Shown: piece after piece, positions 24,200 to 39,220 of the stretch
How the letters are laid out: each line of letters begins with the position of its first letter
How positions within the stretch are numbered: the first letter of the stretch is position 1
NCBI GenBank assembly: GCA_028622995.1
Contig: JAJQJQ010000004.1
Span: forward strand, 9,672,001-9,736,000
Length of the DNA: 64,000 nt
Reading direction: 5' to 3'
Origin: Panagrolaimus kolymaensis
Lineage: Eukaryota; Nematoda; Chromadorea; Rhabditida; Panagrolaimidae
Translations under genes and position numbers: made by a program
The notes under the pieces: generated by a model
Told to the model about the DNA's origin: nothing
The model's database searches: none
What the model saw: only the letters and a program-made list of their open reading frames with translations

Positions 24200-27100
24200 A
24201 TGACTGAAAATGTTAAACCTTCCAACAGCGGCGGCGGAGGTGATGGTGGTAAACCAATAATGTTTGCACATATGAGAAATTTACAAATTATTCGTTCTGC
24301 TCCATCATATATGCATATCCCAGAAAAATTATTCCTTGATAATGTTGCTGCTTACAATGTTCATTTGGATGTTGGAGATAATAAAACTTCGTCGATTGTT
24401 ACTCTTCGAGAAGTTCCAGCGTGAGTTTTATTTTTATTTTTCTTGAGAGTTTTTTAAGTTTGGAAATTATTAGTTTTTTCGATCCATTTTTTCAAGGTTT
24501 TTTAACCACTGGAAAATTGTTGCAAAACCCGAAATTTTGTCAATGGAAGTTTCAAAAATTTTCGTATGCTTTCTTAAAATCCATAAAGATAAAATTAAAA
24601 AATTCACTTTGGTCTAACTTTTTTAAATTAATTTTTTCCAGATTTCTCATTGAAGCTTTTTCACGATTTGGCCAACTTGAAGGTTGTAAAGTGGAGGGAA
24701 TATTTCGAAAGGAAGGAAATCCCACAAGATTAAAGCAACAAGATGTAATGCCAATATTTTATGGAGCTCAAAAAATTCCCTCCAATTTCTTGGTCCATGA
24801 TGTTTGTGTTTGGATTAAAAGATTTTTTCGAGAAATTAGAAAACCATTATTTGGCGACGTTGAACGTGAAATACAATTAGTGAAATTTGCTGGTGATTTG
24901 GCTGGCGATATTACGGGCGAAGTTTTATTTACTTCTTTAATGATTATTCTTCAAAGGCTTCCATCCTCGCATATGGGAGCTTTATCTTATTTAATGAGAT
25001 GTTTACAAGAGGTACGTCAATCATTTTTTTTATTAGATACCAAAACCAAATTTTGATATTAGGCAACTTTCATTTTCTAAAGGCTTTAGTTTGTTAAAAT
25101 ATCACTAAAATTAATAGCATATCATAATTTTTTTGATTTAAGATTCAATTAATTTTAAAAAGGTGTTTACTCAATCAATAAGCAAGGATTTTTTTTGCTT
25201 TGAAACTTCCATATTTTTCTTAGGTATCTTTTTGTTTAGTTTTCATCCATAAAATTTCGATCGGGTTTTGGTTTCTCTTCAAGGCTCATAATTTTTTTAA
25301 TGGAAATTTTTTTGAAATTCTTAATGCAAAAAAATTATTTAACTTTTCTTAAAAAGTTTTACAAATTCGTAGAATTGAGTTTATGAATAATATTTTTTTG
25401 AACTCGTTTCCAAGCACTTTCGATTCGAAAAAGTCAAAACATAACCCATCCAAAAAAGATTTTGATTTCCAGATTACAAATTTAAAAACTCATTTTTATT
25501 TTTAGATCGCTGAAAAAGCGGATGTTCATCAAATGACTATCGATAACTTGGCAACCGTATTTGCTCCTTCATTATTTCGAGGTTCAGCTCCTTTGGACGC
25601 TAAATTAACCAAAAAGCAAAAACATGGCTCACAAGAAGATTTATTAAAGGATTTCAAAAAAACTAATGAACTTCAAATTTTGGTGTTACGAATTTTGATT
25701 GAAAATGCAGAAAAGATTGGAGTTGCAAAAGATTGTTATAAGGCGAGTCGGCGGCCATCGGATTTAAAAAAGAAGGATCGAAAATTAATTACTTCTTCAA
25801 TGCAAAAAAATCAAGAAGCTGCAATAAGTTCCAAGCCACCCATTGGCTGCGGAAATTCAGGTGTAATGCCTTTAACTAAAAATTCATCTCGATCCATTAC
25901 AAATTTGGCGAGTGACCCTTCGTCCTCATCTTTGCAATCCAAAAACCAACAACAACAAAATTCCGATGATGAATATAATCGTCGAAAGGCTAAACAACGC
26001 CGATCAAATTCCGTGGTTCGAGTGTTTGGTGCTTTGAGGAAAAATTTTAAAAAATCTTTAACCAATCTTTCGCCGGCCGAAAATTTTATGGATACTCCAG
26101 AACCACCAAATTTGGTAACCAAAAAAATTCCTCAGCAAACAACAACTTTTCAAAATCAAAATCATCAACATCAAACTCCATTATTTAAGCATTCAGTGAG
26201 TATGGATCCTTCCACAACGGCCACAAGTAGCGATGATACAATTAATAGTGATTATGGAAGGCGAAGAAATAAAGATGTTTTATCGGATATTAGAAAAATT
26301 ATGTCACCGAAAGAAAAGTAAGTTATTTTCTATTTTATTGTTTGCTTTGGAAATTCAAAATAAATATCTTCATAAAATTTTCAAGCAAAAAAAAATAAGG
26401 CTCAAGAAATAAGGGTTTTTTCTTTCAACTTTTTTAAAATTTAATTTACTTTATTCACTTTTATTTTATTTTAGAAAACGTCCACCAATCCCCGATTTTG
26501 ATATGCCATCATCTTCGAATGATGAGAAAAAAGAAAACCTCCATGAAGAATCATTTGAAAATAATACTCCAAAGAAAATTAATGTCCTTCGAAAGCGATC
26601 TTCTTCGAATTCCAAAAAGCAGCCGATGGGTGAATCGAATGTTGTAAATATTCAACGAGCTGCAACTCAAATGGTTCGACGCGCTGAACCAATAAAGAAG
26701 GATCGAGAACGGCGTCAAACAGCCCCAGTTAATCCTGCAATAAAACGTAATCAACCTAATTCACGCTATTCTGGTTTAACCCTTTCGCGAAGTAACTATC
26801 TTACGTTTTTTCTATCAATTTTTTTTCTTCTATGCTTTTACTTTCATATTTTCTATCTATGATTAATTTTTTTTTAAATTACCATAATTTTTAGAAGCTC
26901 GAACTTTCCGTCGATCATCTTCCCGTCGAACTGGAAGCCCATCATCAAATAGTTCATGGGAATCTTTTGATCTCAGTCAAAGCCAAGGCCAACAAGCTGG
27001 TCCATTTAGTTCTCAAGAAATCAATGAAAAAGGTTATGAAGCTAAACGACGAAGACGTCCTCGAAAGAGTAAAGAAATAAATGATTCATTAACAAATGTT

Positions 27101-29060
27101 TTGGGTGCATCAACAATAATTTCCCCAATTTTATTTAAATCTCATCATCAACAATCAAATTCCATTTCTCCAGTTTTGTCGTCGATTTCTGATGCCCAAA
27201 AAAAGGAAAAAGTTAAAGAAATGATTATTGAAAATTCGGCTTCGGATATTCCAATGTCTTCTTCGCCAGAATTGCATTATCGAGCTATTCCGGCAATGTC
27301 GATATCGTCAATTTCATCATCCCAAAAAGAAAATTCCCCAAAATCATCTGCATCAGTAATTTCGGTATCCTCTTCATCTCCAACCACAAAAAAATCAACA
27401 ACAACAATCAGCAGTCCGCCACTTTCGGTGGATGTAAATGTAACTGCCACAACCCCAACCGCAACAACTACGCCTCGACGAGATCCAATAATTCCATTTG
27501 TTATTCCATCTCCAGATTCTGGATGTTCTTCTGCTTCATCCAAACATCTTCAATCATCAACAACATCGGATTCACAAATTTTGATGGCATCTGACCCGCC
27601 AATTTTTCTTAAACCTGAACTTCCAAAGCGATTTATTCGGGGCAATGGAGAAAGTTTGAATCCAGGCGCAGCAAAAATCGATATGAAATCAAATGGAACA
27701 ACATCCATATTTCTTCCAACTCAATCTTCCTTAGCTAAAATGAAAAATCCAACAATGGCGGCGGCAACAAATGGAAAATCTGGAAAATCTCCTATTCATC
27801 AATCTCCCCCGCCTCCACCGCCAAATGGAAGGAGGTCATCAAGCGTACATAATAATTCTCGAGAAACATCAAAATCTCCATCAAGAACCAAAATGCTGCC
27901 TCCACCACCCGAATCACCTAAATTCAATTTAGCTGATTATAAAAATGATTTAATTTTTGATAATAAATCCAAGCATTTTATTTTAAATTCTAAAACCAAT
28001 GGAGAATTAAATCCAGAATTTGGTAGACCAAGTATAGCAAAAATTCAAGGAACTGGTGTGGTAAATCGAAGAATTCAACAATTTAAAAATTTATCTGGAA
28101 CCAACGCTGCCACTCCATCGAGATATGCTTCATCGTTTGCTGTGAGTTTTATATTAGTTTTTTAAAGCTTTTTTATTTTTTGATGCAAAAAAACAAAAAA
28201 TTTACATTTTTAAACTTTTTCTTTTAAAGGTTTCTTACTTTTTAAATGACTTTTAAAAAATAAAAAAAAGCCCATGAATTTCGATAATTTGTTTATACAA
28301 TACCCTTTATATTTTTTTCAGCCAATTACCGAGCGTAATAGTTCATCATCATCAAATAATAATCCAACAACAATGAGCACATTTAAACCCAAAGGATCTC
28401 CAGTTTCTCATGGAATGGTTTGGAATAATAAATCTCTAACAACAACAAATAGCCATCATCCAAATTTAAATAATTCTGAAAATTCAAGTGAGTTTTTATA
28501 TTTTTTCTCTTAATTTTTTTTGATTGCACTGTTTTTGTGTGAGATGCTTCTCGTCGTTTGCTTTTAACATTTTTTGCTATCGTGTGCTTCTAATATTTTT
28601 TCTGTTTGCTTGCTTTTTGCCTTTTTTCTTCTTTTTGCTATTTGGGTTTTTTAATTTTGCAGCTAATAATAATACAAATAATTCTAAATTACCTCGATTT
28701 GCTGCATCTCGAATCAAAGCAACTTCAACACCAAAAACTTCGCAAACTCCAATAACTCCAATTCGAATGAAAGTAGGTGAAAGAAAGCAAGATGCAATTC
28801 GGCGAAAAGCTTTAATGTATGCTATGTCAAAATTATCCCTTCGTTCACCAATAAAAAATTTCAAAGGTTCAACGCCAAAAAAATTCTTATTTGAAACTCG
28901 TACTCCTTCACCGAATTTGCCGGCAGCTAAAAGCAGGCGATTTGCTTCAGTTCGAATGAGATCTCCTTCTCCTTTTGAAAGGTTTAAACGTGAAAATGGT
29001 GGTGGTGGCGTTGGTAGAAATAATTTATTTGTAGTTAAAGATTGCGAATTTAATCTCTAA
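24200..29060 (+). CDS. RhoGAP protein, ARHGAP11A / RGA-3/4-like
   Basis: Seven exons are inferred: 24200-24420, 24642-25011, 25506-26317, 26475-26791, 26895-28141, 28322-28487 and 28663-29060. Together they give 1176 aa with consistent phases and GT-AG borders. The RhoGAP domain covers roughly residues 35-270. It includes the arginine-finger motif GIFRKEG in exon 2, WIKRFFREIRKPLF, and TIDNLATVFAPSLF in exon 3. The remaining 900 residues are Ser/Thr/Pro-rich and basic, with poly-Pro stretches (SPPPPPPNGRR), probably a phosphorylated anchoring tail. RhoGAPs switch off Rho GTPases at the cortex. The N-terminal GAP and long basic tail fit ARHGAP11A, whose C. elegans relatives RGA-3/4 limit RHO-1 in the early embryo; that assignment is inference. 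An alternative last exon is listed separately. Confidence 0.8.
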
Positions 29061-29434
29061 AAATTTTTTTCTTTCCTTTGTTTTTCTATGTTTTTGTTGT
29101 TTTGTGATTGATTTTTCGGCTTTGGTAAAATATTTTTATAAATATGCGGCTTTTTTTATTTTTTTACTGTAGCTTTTAACCTTTAAAAAATTTACTTTAT
29201 TCTATTCCTTCGTTTTTTGCTTTTTTCTTAATTTTTTCTGTTTTTTAATTTTTTAATTTTGTGATTCTTGGCTTTGGTGAAATTTTTTGTAAATTATTTT
29301 CCATTTTTTTCCATCTTTATTCCTACTGTAGCTCTTTAGCCTAACTTCCTTTTTTCTTTTATATTTTTTCCATTAATTTTTTTGCGTTCCAGATTTTCAA
29401 TAAATATTTTTAAACTTAAATCTAATTTTTTTAG
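29061..29434. other. 3' UTR / intron stretch with a diverged direct duplication
   Basis: Two similar segments, about 29095-29180 and 29258-29345, share TTGTGATT, GGCTTTGGTRAAAT, a TAAAT stretch and TACTGTAGCT in the same order. This is an imperfect direct duplication of about 160 bp period. It is non-coding. Confidence 0.45.
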
Positions 29435-29667
29435 TAAAATCTCATCAAAAAAATAAATATATTTCAAATCGAGCTAAAAGTTCATCAACCATTATTTTTT
29501 CATCCACAACCACCACCAACACAAATAATCCCCAATCATCATCGTCGAGCATTTCCATAGCCGCAGCAACCTCCTCCTCATCAAAATCAGAATTAGTTTC
29601 ACCAACAACAACAAAAAATAATAATTCTCGAAATGAATGTGGAATAACGGTTTTTAGATATCGTTAA
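29435..29667 (+). CDS. Putative alternative last exon of the RhoGAP gene
   Basis: A strong acceptor (TTTTTTTAG, ending 29434) opens a Ser/Thr/Asn-rich frame that stays open to a TAA at 29665-29667 and ends ECGITVFRYR. The acceptor needs an upstream exon ending in phase 1. Exon 6 of the RhoGAP gene (ending 28487) does so, and splicing 28487 to 29435 would give a protein of 1121 aa with a different C-terminus. Composition matches the RhoGAP tail. The alternative is chance open sequence in the 3' UTR. Confidence 0.45.
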
Positions 29668-30297
29668 AAAAAATTTTATATGCATATAATTAAATTTCAT
29701 TGATCTCAAAAATTTTGTCTCTCTCTCAAAATTTTGCCAAAGAAAAAAAGAAAAAAAAGAAATATACTTTTTAAAATTAATATTATTATTTTTTTTATTT
29801 GATATATTTTACATACATAAAAAACGGGTATAATTTCATTATTTTTTGTTATGTTTATTTTTTACTTCCATTTATTTTACTTTTTTGTTTTTCATTATGT
29901 GAATTTTATCTATTGCTTGTTTTTTTTTAATAAAAATTAAAAATCCAAATCGTGGAAAGTTCATAATCAGTGAGTTTGTGTTTGAAATAAAAAACTTTTA
30001 CGTTAAAAACAAAAACGACCCTCAAAAAAAATTTTTTTCAGCAAATCTTCTTGCAAAAAAATATGTGTGTATTTGTTGTGAATCATTTTTTATAGTAAAT
30101 TTTTATTATTTCCTTTTGATTATTATGGTTTCAAAATTAAGAAAAATAAATTTTTGGAATAAACTGTTTTGATTAAAATTAATGATATTGGAATTGAAGC
30201 AATTAGTGAGATTAAATGGTGGGAATTAATTATGATAAAAGCTGATGACGCGGTAAAGGGCGAGACTGGCGAAGATGGAGATAGAATCAAATGGAGT
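29668..30297. other. Convergent intergenic spacer
   Basis: AT-rich spacer between the 3' ends of the RhoGAP gene (+) and the peptide gene (-). An AATAAAAATTAAA stretch at about 29928 may serve as a polyadenylation signal. No gene seen. Confidence 0.45.
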
Positions 30298-30823
30298 TTA
30301 TCCATACATCATTCCCATACCTGGATAACCCATACCATATCCACCCATTCCCATTCCATAACCACCCATGCCACCCATCATCATACGACGGCGCCATCCC
30401 ATTCCTGAAGAAAAAAATTAAGAATAAAAAATTTGTTAAAAAGTTTCATAAAAAATTATGGAATTACAGAGATAAATATTATCGTAGATCGATTATTTTA
30501 ATTTCAAGCAATTTTTTACAGATGTTTTGTTTCAAAAAAGTTTTTAAATATTTGTAAAGAAAATGATTCAAATTTGGAAAAATTTGATATTTCCGAAGTT
30601 ATTTCAAACAAAAAATGTTGAAAATTGCTTTTACTTCTAAATTTTCGTGTCATTTTCTTTTCTAATCTAATAATTCTATTTTATTCTGTTTCCTTAAATA
30701 ATGTGATAATTTCTTACCGTATCCTCCATAGCCTCCATATCCGCCATAACCATATTGTGCGGCTGCAAGTTGAAGGATAACCAAAACGAACATAAGAATT
30801 AATACAGCATTTTTAGTCGACAT
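30298..30823 (-). CDS. Secreted Gly/Tyr/Met-rich small peptide (YGGYG type)
   Basis: Two exons on the minus strand, 30823-30718 and 30404-30298, are joined in phase 1 (GTAAGA donor, TTCTTCAG acceptor) to give 70 aa. A clear signal peptide comes first (MSTKNAVLILMFVLVILQ, then LAAAQ). It is followed by YGYGGYGGYGG, a short basic patch (GWRRRMMMGG), and a second block alternating GMG, GYG and MG. This recalls the YGGYG peptides of nematode nlp/cnc antimicrobial genes and Gly-rich cuticle or secreted proteins. The RRR patch might be a processing site. Which family is uncertain; secretion is well supported. A TATA box lies upstream. Confidence 0.75.
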
Positions 30824-30910
30824 TTTTACAACAAGAAATAAACAAGAAACAAACAAACAAAAAAATTTAAAAAAAATTTATTGTGTATTTTATCGAACCA
30901 CAATCGTTTA

Positions 30911-30918
30911 CTTTTATA
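30911..30918 (-). promoter_or_regulatory. TATA box of the secreted peptide gene
   Basis: TATAAAAG on the minus strand, 88 bases upstream of the ATG at 30823. It suggests a start of transcription about 30 bases downstream and a short 5' UTR. TATA boxes are typical of strongly induced small secreted-peptide genes. Confidence 0.5.
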
Positions 30919-33293
30919 CTCCTTTTTTTTCTCGATCGCGTGTGTAACTCAATCGACTCCGCCTTAAAAAAGTAAAAAATTAATTAATTTTCAAGTTTTT
31001 TTTGTTTATCAAGAAAAAAAAGGGAAAGAAAAATGTCTTCAAACAAAACAAAACAAAACAAAGAATAAATAAATCAGACATTGCGCGAGGTGCAACGGTG
31101 GTGGCGGCGACGACAGTGATCATTTGATAATTAACTCTACCGAACCCAAAAAAAGCATTCTCAAAGACGATCATCACAATGTTGGCCCACGATGATTGTT
31201 TTTTAATTTAATTACGTCAACAACAAAAATAAATTTTTTGATAATAAAACAACCCAAAAAAAAAAGAATTTGATTCTTCCATCAACCAACAACCACCAAC
31301 TAATTATTTTTTTAACATACATTTTTTCAAATTCATTTTTTTGATGTTATTAATTTGCCAAAGAAAAACTTTGTCAGTCATCGATAATGGTTGCAGAAAG
31401 AAATCAAAAGAAAAAATTTGTTGAAATAAAAAAGAGACACATACAAAAAAAAGTTGGCGGTGAAAAAGATTTTAAATTGACCTTGGTTCTTTCTTTTCTT
31501 TTTTCAATCATTTTTTTTTAAAACTTTTATTTCCCTTATTTGGCCAATTACAACAAAACCTACAAACATAAAAAAAGAAGAAACAAAAAATAAGGAAGTC
31601 GAATGATTATATTAAAGTGGGAGCTATCGTTAACAAAAAATTTATTATTTTCATTTTGATTTGATTTTGTCCGTCAAAAATTATGGCGCTGAACTTTTAA
31701 CTTCTTCTTTTTGTTGTTGAGTGCATTTTTTTAATTATATTTTGTAGAATGAAGGACTTTGAAGAAGGAATGTAAGAAAAAGCAAATTTGGTGAAGATAA
31801 TGATTCATTTTTGATTTTAAAATGGATCTGAAAATTGTTGGTTCATTGATATTTCACATTTTTTAGTTAAATATTTTTTTGATTTTGGAAGCCAAAGTTT
31901 TACTGTAATTTGTTATTTATTTAAAAGAAAAATTTCTTTTAGATGATTTTGAAATCTTTTTTCGAAGATATTTTCATTCGATGGCCAAACCAAAAAAGGG
32001 GTTTTCAATCTTTCTTCTTTTGTGAACCTTTAAAAAGTTAACTTCGACCTTTTCTTCTTCTTTAAACTTTTTGTTTTTAGTTGACCAAACCACTATGGTT
32101 TAAAAAAAAAGAAGTTGTTGGGTTTATTTATTAATCATCAAAAAAACAAAAATAACGACCATATTTTTTGTGGTTGGTTGGTTCCTTCCTTTCTCTTTTT
32201 CTTCTCGGATCAACAAAATAAATAAACTTGATAATTAAAAATAGGTTTTTATTATTGAAATCAACAAAAAAATAATTTAAGAAAGAACAAAAATAATTAA
32301 TTTAAAAAACAAAAAATATTATTATTAAAAAGTTTTTGTTGTTGTTTTGTGGTTGTTATTATGCTCATTTTTAAAAAAATCAAAGATATTTGTTTTTGTT
32401 TTTTAATTATCTTCACAAAATTTAAATCACAAAAACATATACATAGTATCTCAAAGAACCAATCATATCGAAGCGCAAAGGTTTTTTTGATAAACGACTA
32501 TATTTATAGCGCTTTAGTTTTCTAAATTCATGGATTTCCATATTATCGGGAATTGAAACAATTGACCACAAGGGTCAAGCTTTAGCATTCATTAAAGCTT
32601 AGGGATCAAAAATCGGTTGCATTAACCGCTGCTTTTATTTTGAAAATACCTTAATCCATCAATCATGTGTATCGTCATATTTTGACAATTTGCGATTACC
32701 TAAACTTCTTCAAGCATATATTAATCACAATAGAAATCATCATCATAAGTAACGAGCTTCACCACCTTGCATTGTTGTTGTTAATAAGCTAAAAAAGTAA
32801 GATTTGAAAAGTTTGAAAGTATCACAAAAAAGTTGTAAACAATCACGCAAAAGAAAAGTTAGTACGCTTCAACTATGAAAGAAAAGTGCATATTAGTAAC
32901 ATTATTTACATGCAAAATGCTAATTAACAATAACCCATTCTGCAGGTAATAAAATGAAAGCAAAGATGTCCCGTAATCCTTATAACCTAACGATAGCTGT
33001 ATCTTCTTTATAATCAAAAGCCAGAGAAGAAAAAACGTTTTTAGTAACAAACACAGTCGTTAGAGCATTGTTTTCCCACTTTTTCGTTAGTTTTAACAAA
33101 CAAAACCGCAATCACATAAATAAAATACCAACAAATACACAATCATGAAACATCTTTATAAAACACAAAATAGAGACATATGGATTACACGAAAACAAAA
33201 AAACATTAAGAAGAAATCATATGGAACAAAAACATCAAGAAAAGACCAAATCATCCATAGTGAAAACATCAAGAAGAGATTCCATCGTACCAT
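30919..33293. other. Intergenic stretch without recognised genes
   Basis: AT-rich, with purine-rich simple text at 31000-31450 and 31550-31640. The part 32450-33290 has a more even composition and probably includes the rbx-2 3' UTR. I found no reading frame with family likeness and no RNA gene. Confidence 0.4.
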
Positions 33294-33761
33294 CTAAGTT
33301 CCATATTTCAAGAAAGACCATTCAGCGTTGTCAAGAGGACATACATGACGAGTTCGAAGCCAACGACTGATGCAATGAAAATGAAATGCATGATTACAAG
33401 TTCCCCAAGCAACATTGCATTCGCCATTATCTTTAGCAGCCTAAAAAATTAAGCAGTAGTTAGTTACAAAATATGAATAAGAAAGTTTACTTGATCTGCT
33501 TGACATTCGATACATGGTTCCATAATGTGATTACGACAAATTGCACAAGTTTCTGTAGCAACATTCCAGTTCCATGATGCAACAGCGTTGAATTTCTTGA
33601 TCTGAAAATTTAAGCATTAGTGATTGTTGTTAAATAAAAAGTTGTTTTGAGAATCAAAGAGAACAGAAGCAGCACCAGCCAAAAAATGATAATAAACTTA
33701 CTACGAATCGAGGTTTATTTTGAGACGCAGGTTCATCATTCATCTTGGAATTTTGAGACAT
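33294..33761 (-). CDS. rbx-2: RBX2/ROC2 RING-box protein
   Basis: Three phase-0 exons on the minus strand, 33761-33702, 33601-33491 and 33440-33294, encode 105 aa, near the 113 aa of human RNF7/RBX2. The conserved core is complete: [26 protein letters not shown], then CIECQ, then [20 protein letters not shown] and [11 protein letters not shown], so all RING-H2 zinc ligands are visible. RBX2 is the RING subunit of cullin-RING ubiquitin ligases, pairing mainly with cullin 5, and recruits the E2. RBX2 rather than RBX1 is indicated by F-N-A-V-A-S-W-N-W and [11 protein letters not shown]. It lies head-to-head with an RBX1 gene 1.5 kb away. Confidence 0.92.
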
Positions 33762-35291
33762 TGAAAGCCTGAAAAAAAGTGTGATTAGTAAAATGGAAAG
33801 GTTTCACGGGAAGAAAGCAACATTAACAACGGAAGAATAGGAAGAACGCGGCAAGATTAATGGGATGAAGGATTTAGAAAAAAAAACATCGATGATGATG
33901 ACAAAATAAAAAGTTATTAGAATCGAAGGTTCAAAACATGGAAGAAAAGCAAAGTTGCAAAACAAAAAATGATGAAAGTTTTGAATTTGCAAAAAAAAGC
34001 AAGGGTTGGGAATGTTTTACATTGAATAACAAAATGCCAAATATTGCGTTTATTTGAATTTTTGCTTTGCTTTTGAACAAGAAACAATAAAACTTTGTTT
34101 TTTTGGATATTCAATTTTACGCTAATCGAAAATATTTATTTATGTATTTTACATTAACTAATTTTACAATCATTTTTCTTTAACATTTTTCTTATCTAAA
34201 TAAATGAAAAAAAGATAAGTTTGAAAACCTTAAAGATAAAGAAAGACGACAAGAAAGTTTTGGAAAACCAATATAAAAAAGAAATACGCTTTAACTTTTT
34301 TTCCTCGATGAATTTTCAAACAGAACTTGATGGCAGCAAATTACCAATTATTTATTTTTGAGGATTTTATGCTTTATTATAACTTTTTTTCATTTAAAGA
34401 AGAGTAAAGTTATGTATCTTCTTTTTGTAACTTTTAAACGTAATTTTTTTTTATTAACTAATAAAAAGTTTGTTACTCAAGTTGCCACCTATCATTTTTT
34501 GTTGTTGGAATTGGAACTTTTCTGAAACCTTGACAAGGTTGATTTAGAAGGCCTGAATTGCTGTATTTTGTTGGAAAAATGTCTGAAGGCAAAATGAAAG
34601 AACTAAATGATTGACGCTCAATTATTGCTGCCATGATTTTTCACCAAAAAATCACCAAAGCTACTTACAACCTTTTCATTTGCATACTTTATAAATAATT
34701 ATCATCATTTCTTGGATTTAAACCACACTTTTCTATTCAACTTTCGCAATCAATCAGAAGCTAAATTAGCTAAAAGCAATAATTCCGTTTATGTTTATTT
34801 TTAATTTTTTTTTGGAAACAAAACCTTATCTTTTTTGGCTATTGAACTTATTTATAGATTTTATTAAATGAATGCTCAAAGAAATGGAACAACCAACATT
34901 TTCTATTATTTATTTATTTTTTTTCGCTGTTTTTTTATTTAAAGAAAAAACACTTCAATTGTATCCACCACGAAATAGTCTTGAAAGGAAATTGCGACCC
35001 ATTGGAGAAAAATAAAAAGTTTACGGACAATTTTTTTTGTTGCTTTGACTTTCCACTTTGTAAAAATTCTTTTGGCTTCTTTTAATAATTTTTTTTCTAT
35101 AAACCAACCCTTAACTTTTTTTCAATCTGGAAAAGCAATTATTTTTTCCACCGAGTTGGTATTTTCCATTTCGCATCATATCGTTTGTTTGAGAAAATCG
35201 CTTGCTTTTATAACTTTGATGACTTTTTATTTATTTCAAAATTCATTGAAGCAATTTTTCAGTTAGGTATAAAAAATCCATAATATAAATC
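33762..35291. other. Divergent spacer between rbx-2 and rbx-1
   Basis: This 1.5-kb AT-rich region presumably holds both promoters and 5' UTRs. I see no TATA box placed convincingly for either gene and no coding region. Confidence 0.4.
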
Positions 35292-38334
<3,043 letters not shown>

Positions 38335-39220
38335 ATGCCAGTGCTACCAAAGCAGCTGAGTTTAGCTGCAAGTGCATTGCTGCAATCTTCATCATCGGTG
38401 GAAGAGAATGATAATAATACTGCCCAATCGGGCAGCGGCGGTGGAGGAAGGATAAAACCTCAATTTACTCCAATAGAAAATGGTTGCGTTGAACATGATG
38501 GGTTGATTATGCCCGCAGATATGTCAGATGAGCTTAAAACTCTAAACGTTTATGTTGATCAAACAACTTTTGATGTAAGAAATAAAATATAAAAATGGGG
38601 CAAAAATAAAACAAAAAATATTAACAATTTAATTTTAAATTAATTAATAAATATCAATTTTTTAGTCGCTTGAATCCACGCGTCGGATGTTAGCATTATG
38701 TGAAGAATCCAAAGAAGCAGGAATAAAAACGTTAGTAATGTTGGACGACCAAGGCGAACAACTTGAAAGAGTTGAAGGAAATTTGGATACAATAAACACA
38801 GATATGAAAGAAGCGGAAGAACATTTAAAGGGAATGGAAAAATGTTGCGGTTTATGTATTTTGCCTTGCATGAAAGGGGATGATTTTGAAAAGAATTCAG
38901 AATACGCTAAAACTTGGAAAAAAGATGACGATGGCGGAGTTATTTCTGATCAGCCTCGAATCACGGTGGGCGATAATGGAATGGGCCCTCAAGGTGGGTA
39001 TGTCACTCGCATCACCAATGACGCGAGGGAAGAAGAAATGGATGAAAATGTTCAACAAGTTTCCACGATGGTTGGAAACCTTCGAAATATGGCCATTGAT
39101 ATGTCCACCGAAGTTTCAAATCAAAATCGTCAACTTGATCGCATACAAGAAAAAGCCCAATCAAATGAAACTCGAGTTGAATCAGCGAATAAACGAACCC
39201 ATAAACTTATTACAAAATAA
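38335..39220 (+). CDS. ric-4: SNAP-25 t-SNARE, copy 1
   Basis: Two phase-0 exons, 38335-38574 and 38666-39220, encode 264 aa. An in-frame ATG before SDELKTLNVYVDQTTFD would give a 202-aa form close to the usual 206. The Qb SNARE helix (SLESTRRMLALCEESKEAG, then TLVMLDDQGEQLERVE) is followed by the palmitoylated cysteine cluster CCGLCILPC. The Qc helix follows (EEEMDENVQQVSTMVGNL, then QNRQLDRIQEKAQSNETRVE). SNAP-25 forms the synaptic-vesicle fusion complex with syntaxin and synaptobrevin. The first 62 residues are a Ser/Gly-rich extension, perhaps an alternative first exon as in C. elegans ric-4. Most of exon 2 is nearly identical to the inverted copy at 47.4-48.2 kb. Confidence 0.93.
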
